DNA of 34,867 nucleotides. It comes from an uncultured Oscillospiraceae bacterium. Lineage in GTDB: Bacteria > Bacillota > Clostridia > Oscillospirales > Acutalibacteraceae. Under the pieces are notes generated by a model. That model searched no databases. It saw only the letters and a program-made list of their open reading frames with translations, and was not told the DNA's origin. Both the position numbers and the translations under genes were made by a program. How positions within the stretch are numbered: position 1 is the first letter of the stretch; every line of letters begins with the position of its first letter. This document shows positions 32,701-34,867 of the stretch, piece after piece. The stretch is from contig URPR01000011.1 of assembly GCA_900549775.1 (NCBI GenBank), positions 1 to 34,867 on the forward strand, given 5' to 3'.

Positions 32701-34867
32701 TATACCTTAAGAATCCTCCGTTTACCGTTGTTACCCCTTCCGGAATAATTATGCTCTTAAGATTATTCCGTTTTTCTCCCTCATCTGCCTGATAAAACGC
32801 ATTCGTTCCAATACATGTAATCTTATAAAGACCAGTATTATTTAATACAGTTAAATCGAGCTCTGTTCCAGCTCTATTGATTATGCAGTTTTGTCCTCCT
32901 GCCAATTTATAACTATAGTCTTCTGTTGTTTTCCCTATAGTTACTTCCTTGGGGCTACTGTTAGTGCTTAAGGTAGAGTCAGCTACTATGTAATATATAA
33001 TATTTTCGCTGTTTAAAACTGTAGAGTCTATATCACAGTCTTTTTCTTCACTTGTATTCTTTAAATGCCAGACATAAACCGCCATCAGTTTATCGCAACC
33101 AGTAAAAGCATCTGCTCCAACAGAAGTTACAGTTTCTCTAAGTACTACATTTTCTAAGTTTTTGCAATCTGCAAAAGCTTGTGCAGCTATCGCTGTTACG
33201 CCTCCCGGAGTAGTATATGTAGTACCAGTAATTCCTGCCGGGTAACATACTAAAGTTTTTTCATCTTCAGGTCCAGAAAGTAGCACTCCATTCTCAAACT
33301 TATAAGCTGTGTTGCCATTATCAACTGTAATATCCTTTAAACCCGTACATCCTGCAAATGGGTTTGCTTTTATTTCTTTTACCGTTGCCGGTATGGTCAC
33401 AGATATCATTTTGACCTGATCTTTAAATGCATTCTCTCCAATAGTCGTAATATTACATCTATTATTTATTTTGCTTAGTTCCAGTGGGAAATTATCTATG
33501 TTTATTTTCGCGTTAGAAATTGTAGCACCATCATCAGTATAATAAATTAAATTTTTGTCTGCTATTTTTTCTTCATTTTCAATAGTGCAGCCTTCTTTTA
33601 GGTAAATCGTCTCTAAATTTTTACAATTTTCAAATACCCCTGCATTTATGCTTTCAACTGAATTTGGTAAAATTACGGTATGTAAATTTTTACCGCTTTT
33701 ATCTAATGCATCATCAGCAACTGCCGTAATTTTATATTTCCCATAAATGTTATTTAAGTTTAGTTCTTGATCTGGTTTTAATACATCTACCCCGCTTACA
33801 GTTACTTGAGTAATTTCTTCGCCTGTTGACGCTGTTTCCACCACAGCGTTTCCGTTATTGTCCTTATTTACTTTATAGTAAACTATCTTCGTAGTCAACG
33901 GAACAGACTCCGACTCCATTTGACAACCTTCCGGTAGGTATATGGTGTCTAGGTTTTCATTAGTGTAAAATGCTCCTTTGTTAATATACTTTACATCTTT
34001 CGGTACAGTTACAGTCGTGTATCCAGATTCCGTATAACCTCCACTAATAGCAGTAACCGGCAGTTGTTCACTCTCCCCGACTGCTACAGTTTCGCTTATA
34101 ACTAGGTTAGCATATGGGTCAATTGGACCAGGCATAGTCACCACACCACTGCAAATTTTACATTTTGCAGATAAGTTCCCTCCAGTTACAGGCGTATATA
34201 TTTTTGAACTTTCATGATTTATCGTTACACCAATGCCTTCTTCTGCACTTTGTATGACATATCCATTCCCCATAATGTCGCACGGCAGGGTAATAGAATT
34301 TTCTTTGCCATTGCCATAGGTTACTGAATCTATAGTTACCGGCGTAATGTTGCCTTCCGCAGCCCCAGCTATATAGTACAGTTTTGTTGCCTCTCCTGGA
34401 ATTTTAGCTTGGCTTACATCTAAATCACTTGGTATGTAAATCGTGGTTAAGCCCGTACAACTGTAAAAGGCGCCATAATTTACAGTCTTTACACTGTTCG
34501 GTATCGTCACTGAATTCAAACTTGTGCAAAATTTAAAAGCATTATCTCCTATGCTGGTTACACTGTCCGGTATCGTTACCGATGTTAAACTTGTGCAATT
34601 TCGAAAAGTAAATTCCTTTATGCTGGTTACACTGTCCGGCATCGTTACCGACTTTAAGCTTGTGCAACCGTCAAAAATATAACTCCCTATGCTGGTTACG
34701 CTATTCGGTATCGTTACCGATGTTAAACTTGTGCAATTTTGAAAAGTACATTTCTCTATGCTGGTTACACTGTCCGGCATCGTTACCGACTTTAAGCTTG
34801 TGCAACCGGAAAAAATATAACTCCCTATGCGGGTTACGCTATTCGGTATCGTTACCGACTTTAAGCT
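29708..34867 (-). CDS. Giant BspA-type leucine-rich-repeat protein with C-terminal dockerin (5' end outside window)
   Basis: The frame stays open to the right edge, so the N-terminus is missing; more than 1,700 residues are visible. The upstream half consists of 23-residue BspA/LRR_5 repeats (SVTSIGSYIFDGCTSLKSVT), a module common in gut and oral surface proteins that bind host or matrix proteins. Degenerate repeats separated by spacers follow. After these come about seven CXXC modules (ATCTEAGNDEYWYCGGCKKY and relatives) and a beta-rich domain. The end is a type I dockerin with two nearly identical calcium-binding loops (GDVTNNGKIEANDAANILAF and GDVTKNGKIEANDAANILAF). The dockerin implies docking on a cohesin scaffold rather than own anchoring. 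The gene is upstream of, and codirectional with, the cohesin-like pair. Confidence 0.9.
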   Translation of the reverse strand, partial: SLKSVTIPNSVTRIGSYIFSGCTSLKSVTMPDSVTSIEKCTFQNCTSLTSVTIPNSVTSIGSYIFDGCTSLKSVTMPDSVTSIKEFTFRNCTSLTSVTIPDSVTSIGDNAFKFCTSLNSVTIPNSVKTVNYGAFYSCTGLTTIYIPSDLDVSQAKIPGEATKLYYIAGAAEGNITPVTIDSVTYGNGKENSITLPCDIMGNGYVIQSAEEGIGVTINHESSKIYTPVTGGNLSAKCKICSGVVTMPGPIDPYANLVISETVAVGESEQLPVTAISGGYTESGYTTVTVPKDVKYINKGAFYTNENLDTIYLPEGCQMESESVPLTTKIVYYKVNKDNNGNAVVETASTGEEITQVTVSGVDVLKPDQELNLNNIYGKYKITAVADDALDKSGKNLHTVILPNSVESINAGVFENCKNLETIYLKEGCTIENEEKIADKNLIYYTDDGATISNAKINIDNFPLELSKINNRCNITTIGENAFKDQVKMISVTIPATVKEIKANPFAGCTGLKDITVDNGNTAYKFENGVLLSGPEDEKTLVCYPAGITGTTYTTPGGVTAIAAQAFADCKNLENVVLRETVTSVGADAFTGCDKLMAVYVWHLKNTSEEKDCDIDSTVLNSENIIYYIVADSTLSTNSSPKEVTIGKTTEDYSYKLAGGQNCIINRAGTELDLTVLNNTGLYKITCIGTNAFYQADEGEKRNNLKSIIIPEGVTTVNGGFLRYNQCLESVKLPTTLIGTLPKHSITDNKVLKTLTIPHQVTEIDSKAFEATTGLETVYVPSTITDITPITNYSSTANIIYYHMPTEGEKGRYPEIFGEGNEVCIGKYEFGNVGGTKKEYFESHDSSIINREHSVIDLRTMDSNYQIKLICMAAFSRSEDEEGKKDYIEKIIVPEGVTGIDQCAFRWNHGLLSITLPTTLNQSTTMQKYSITDNETLQTLVIPHGVTGMHQETFCNVKGLQNVYVPEDLNVGDITRYSTKATIIRYTVTDENASPKKVKITDATLPNGSSPSSMEVYCDEMGDRYVITEVDEGARDKVALNHRGDVEVPAKEVSCTEGGNETYWKCLCGANKYTEKDSTTEAIAVGHTNLSEVPAKAATFHACGVKAHYKCEKCKALFEDQDAAISTTLEDLVIPEHKGHDFGAYSHDYENQALHADVCALKGTVAATCAICDQTDVKACAEHTKSSHVWEEKITPATCTTEGKAEYTCSLCNEPETKILEIDPNNHTYGEVEYTWSDDYTACTAKRVCNNDANHVETEEATVTSEATQEATCTQAEVTTYTATFNKEVFKKQTKVVTGEIDSNNHDYSIEVEGTAKEATCTAKGKEADKKCSRCEAVQTGKEIEIDPNNHTNLEKTEAVAATCTEAGNDEYWYCGGCKKYFEDKECTTAITDISKVTRPATGHTYGEVEYTWSNDYGTCTAKRVCQNDTGHVETENATKITENIIKAATCEGVGKKTYTASFASFGPSESGVVAIPATGHKCNDTWEHNETQHWKVCETCKENVNAANHTDENSDGTCDVCGYVTTPDTYTVSGTVYTWDNTDSNTTRVRLYSSTTSEADIKSDIQHDITGESYTKTCQYDANEIGTPGESTSNRYTQSFEFTGVANGEYKLAAWRPAYDISNKHYAYAVRITDVTVNGADVTVDENATKLWLYGDVTNNGKIEANDAANILAFIVGNTSSVKAGEMSYTVGDVTKNGKIEANDAANILAFIVGNKSSLA
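34490..34867 (-). repeat. 69-bp LRR repeats arranged as 138-bp dimers
   Basis: Two unit types alternate. One encodes IPNSVTSIGSYIFDGCTSL and the other MPDSVTSI followed by a CTF or FTF unit. Copies in successive dimers are nearly identical in DNA, which points to recent duplication. The array runs off the right edge. Confidence 0.85.

Noticed and set aside
34490..34867. CRISPR-like periodicity at the right edge
   Set aside because: It is an in-frame 23-residue LRR repeat in a long open frame.

Overview
The window looks like an AT-rich Clostridia (Firmicutes) chromosome, probably from a gut- or fibre-associated lineage. The support is AGGAGG-type ribosome binding sites, Bacillus-like tRNA-Met and tRNA-Glu genes with encoded CCA, a Nif11-type leader peptide, and dockerin- and cohesin-like surface proteins. 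Taxonomy below class level cannot be read from the sequence.

Layout: (1) 1-5030, plus strand: the degraded tail of one gene, then three tandem paralogues for secreted or membrane-anchored, low-complexity proteins. They share an N-terminal module and differ at the C-terminus. (2) 5112-12544, minus strand: a tightly coupled seven-gene operon with a nitrogenase-like core in the order NifB-NifH-NifD-NifK. Two radical SAM/SPASM enzymes bracket it, and a class I methyltransferase lies between the first of these and the core. (3) 12689-19457, minus strand: hemW, uvrA, uvrB and radC, with a fully paired 70-nt four-way-junction palindrome between uvrB and radC. (4) 19577-22986: an RluD-type pseudouridine synthase, tRNA-Met, tRNA-Glu, an ASCH protein, a two-gene minus-strand operon of GG-leader peptides (one a Nif11-type precursor), and an OGG-type glycosylase. 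(5) 23099-26540: an acyltransferase-SGNH membrane protein overlapping a MORN-repeat protein, and a small Cys-rich protein. (6) 26599-34867, minus strand: two secreted proteins with cohesin-like N-terminal regions (one with a degenerate dockerin) and a very large BspA-type leucine-rich-repeat protein with a C-terminal dockerin, cut by the right edge.

The most notable system is the nitrogenase-like operon. By motif comparison the NifD-like subunit keeps the three P-cluster-type cysteines. It also keeps counterparts of the residues that hold or surround FeMo-cofactor in NifD (Cys275, His442, Gln191, His195, Arg359, Azotobacter numbering). A NifB-type enzyme is encoded with it, while NifE, NifN and NifV are absent here. 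The B-H-D-K order matches that of methylthio-alkane reductase (MarBHDK), and a minimal gene set also resembles reported group IV nitrogenase loci. The two SPASM enzymes and the methyltransferase are not part of either set as I know them, so the substrate is open. The Nif11-type peptide operon about 9 kb away raises the untested possibility that a SPASM enzyme acts on a peptide.
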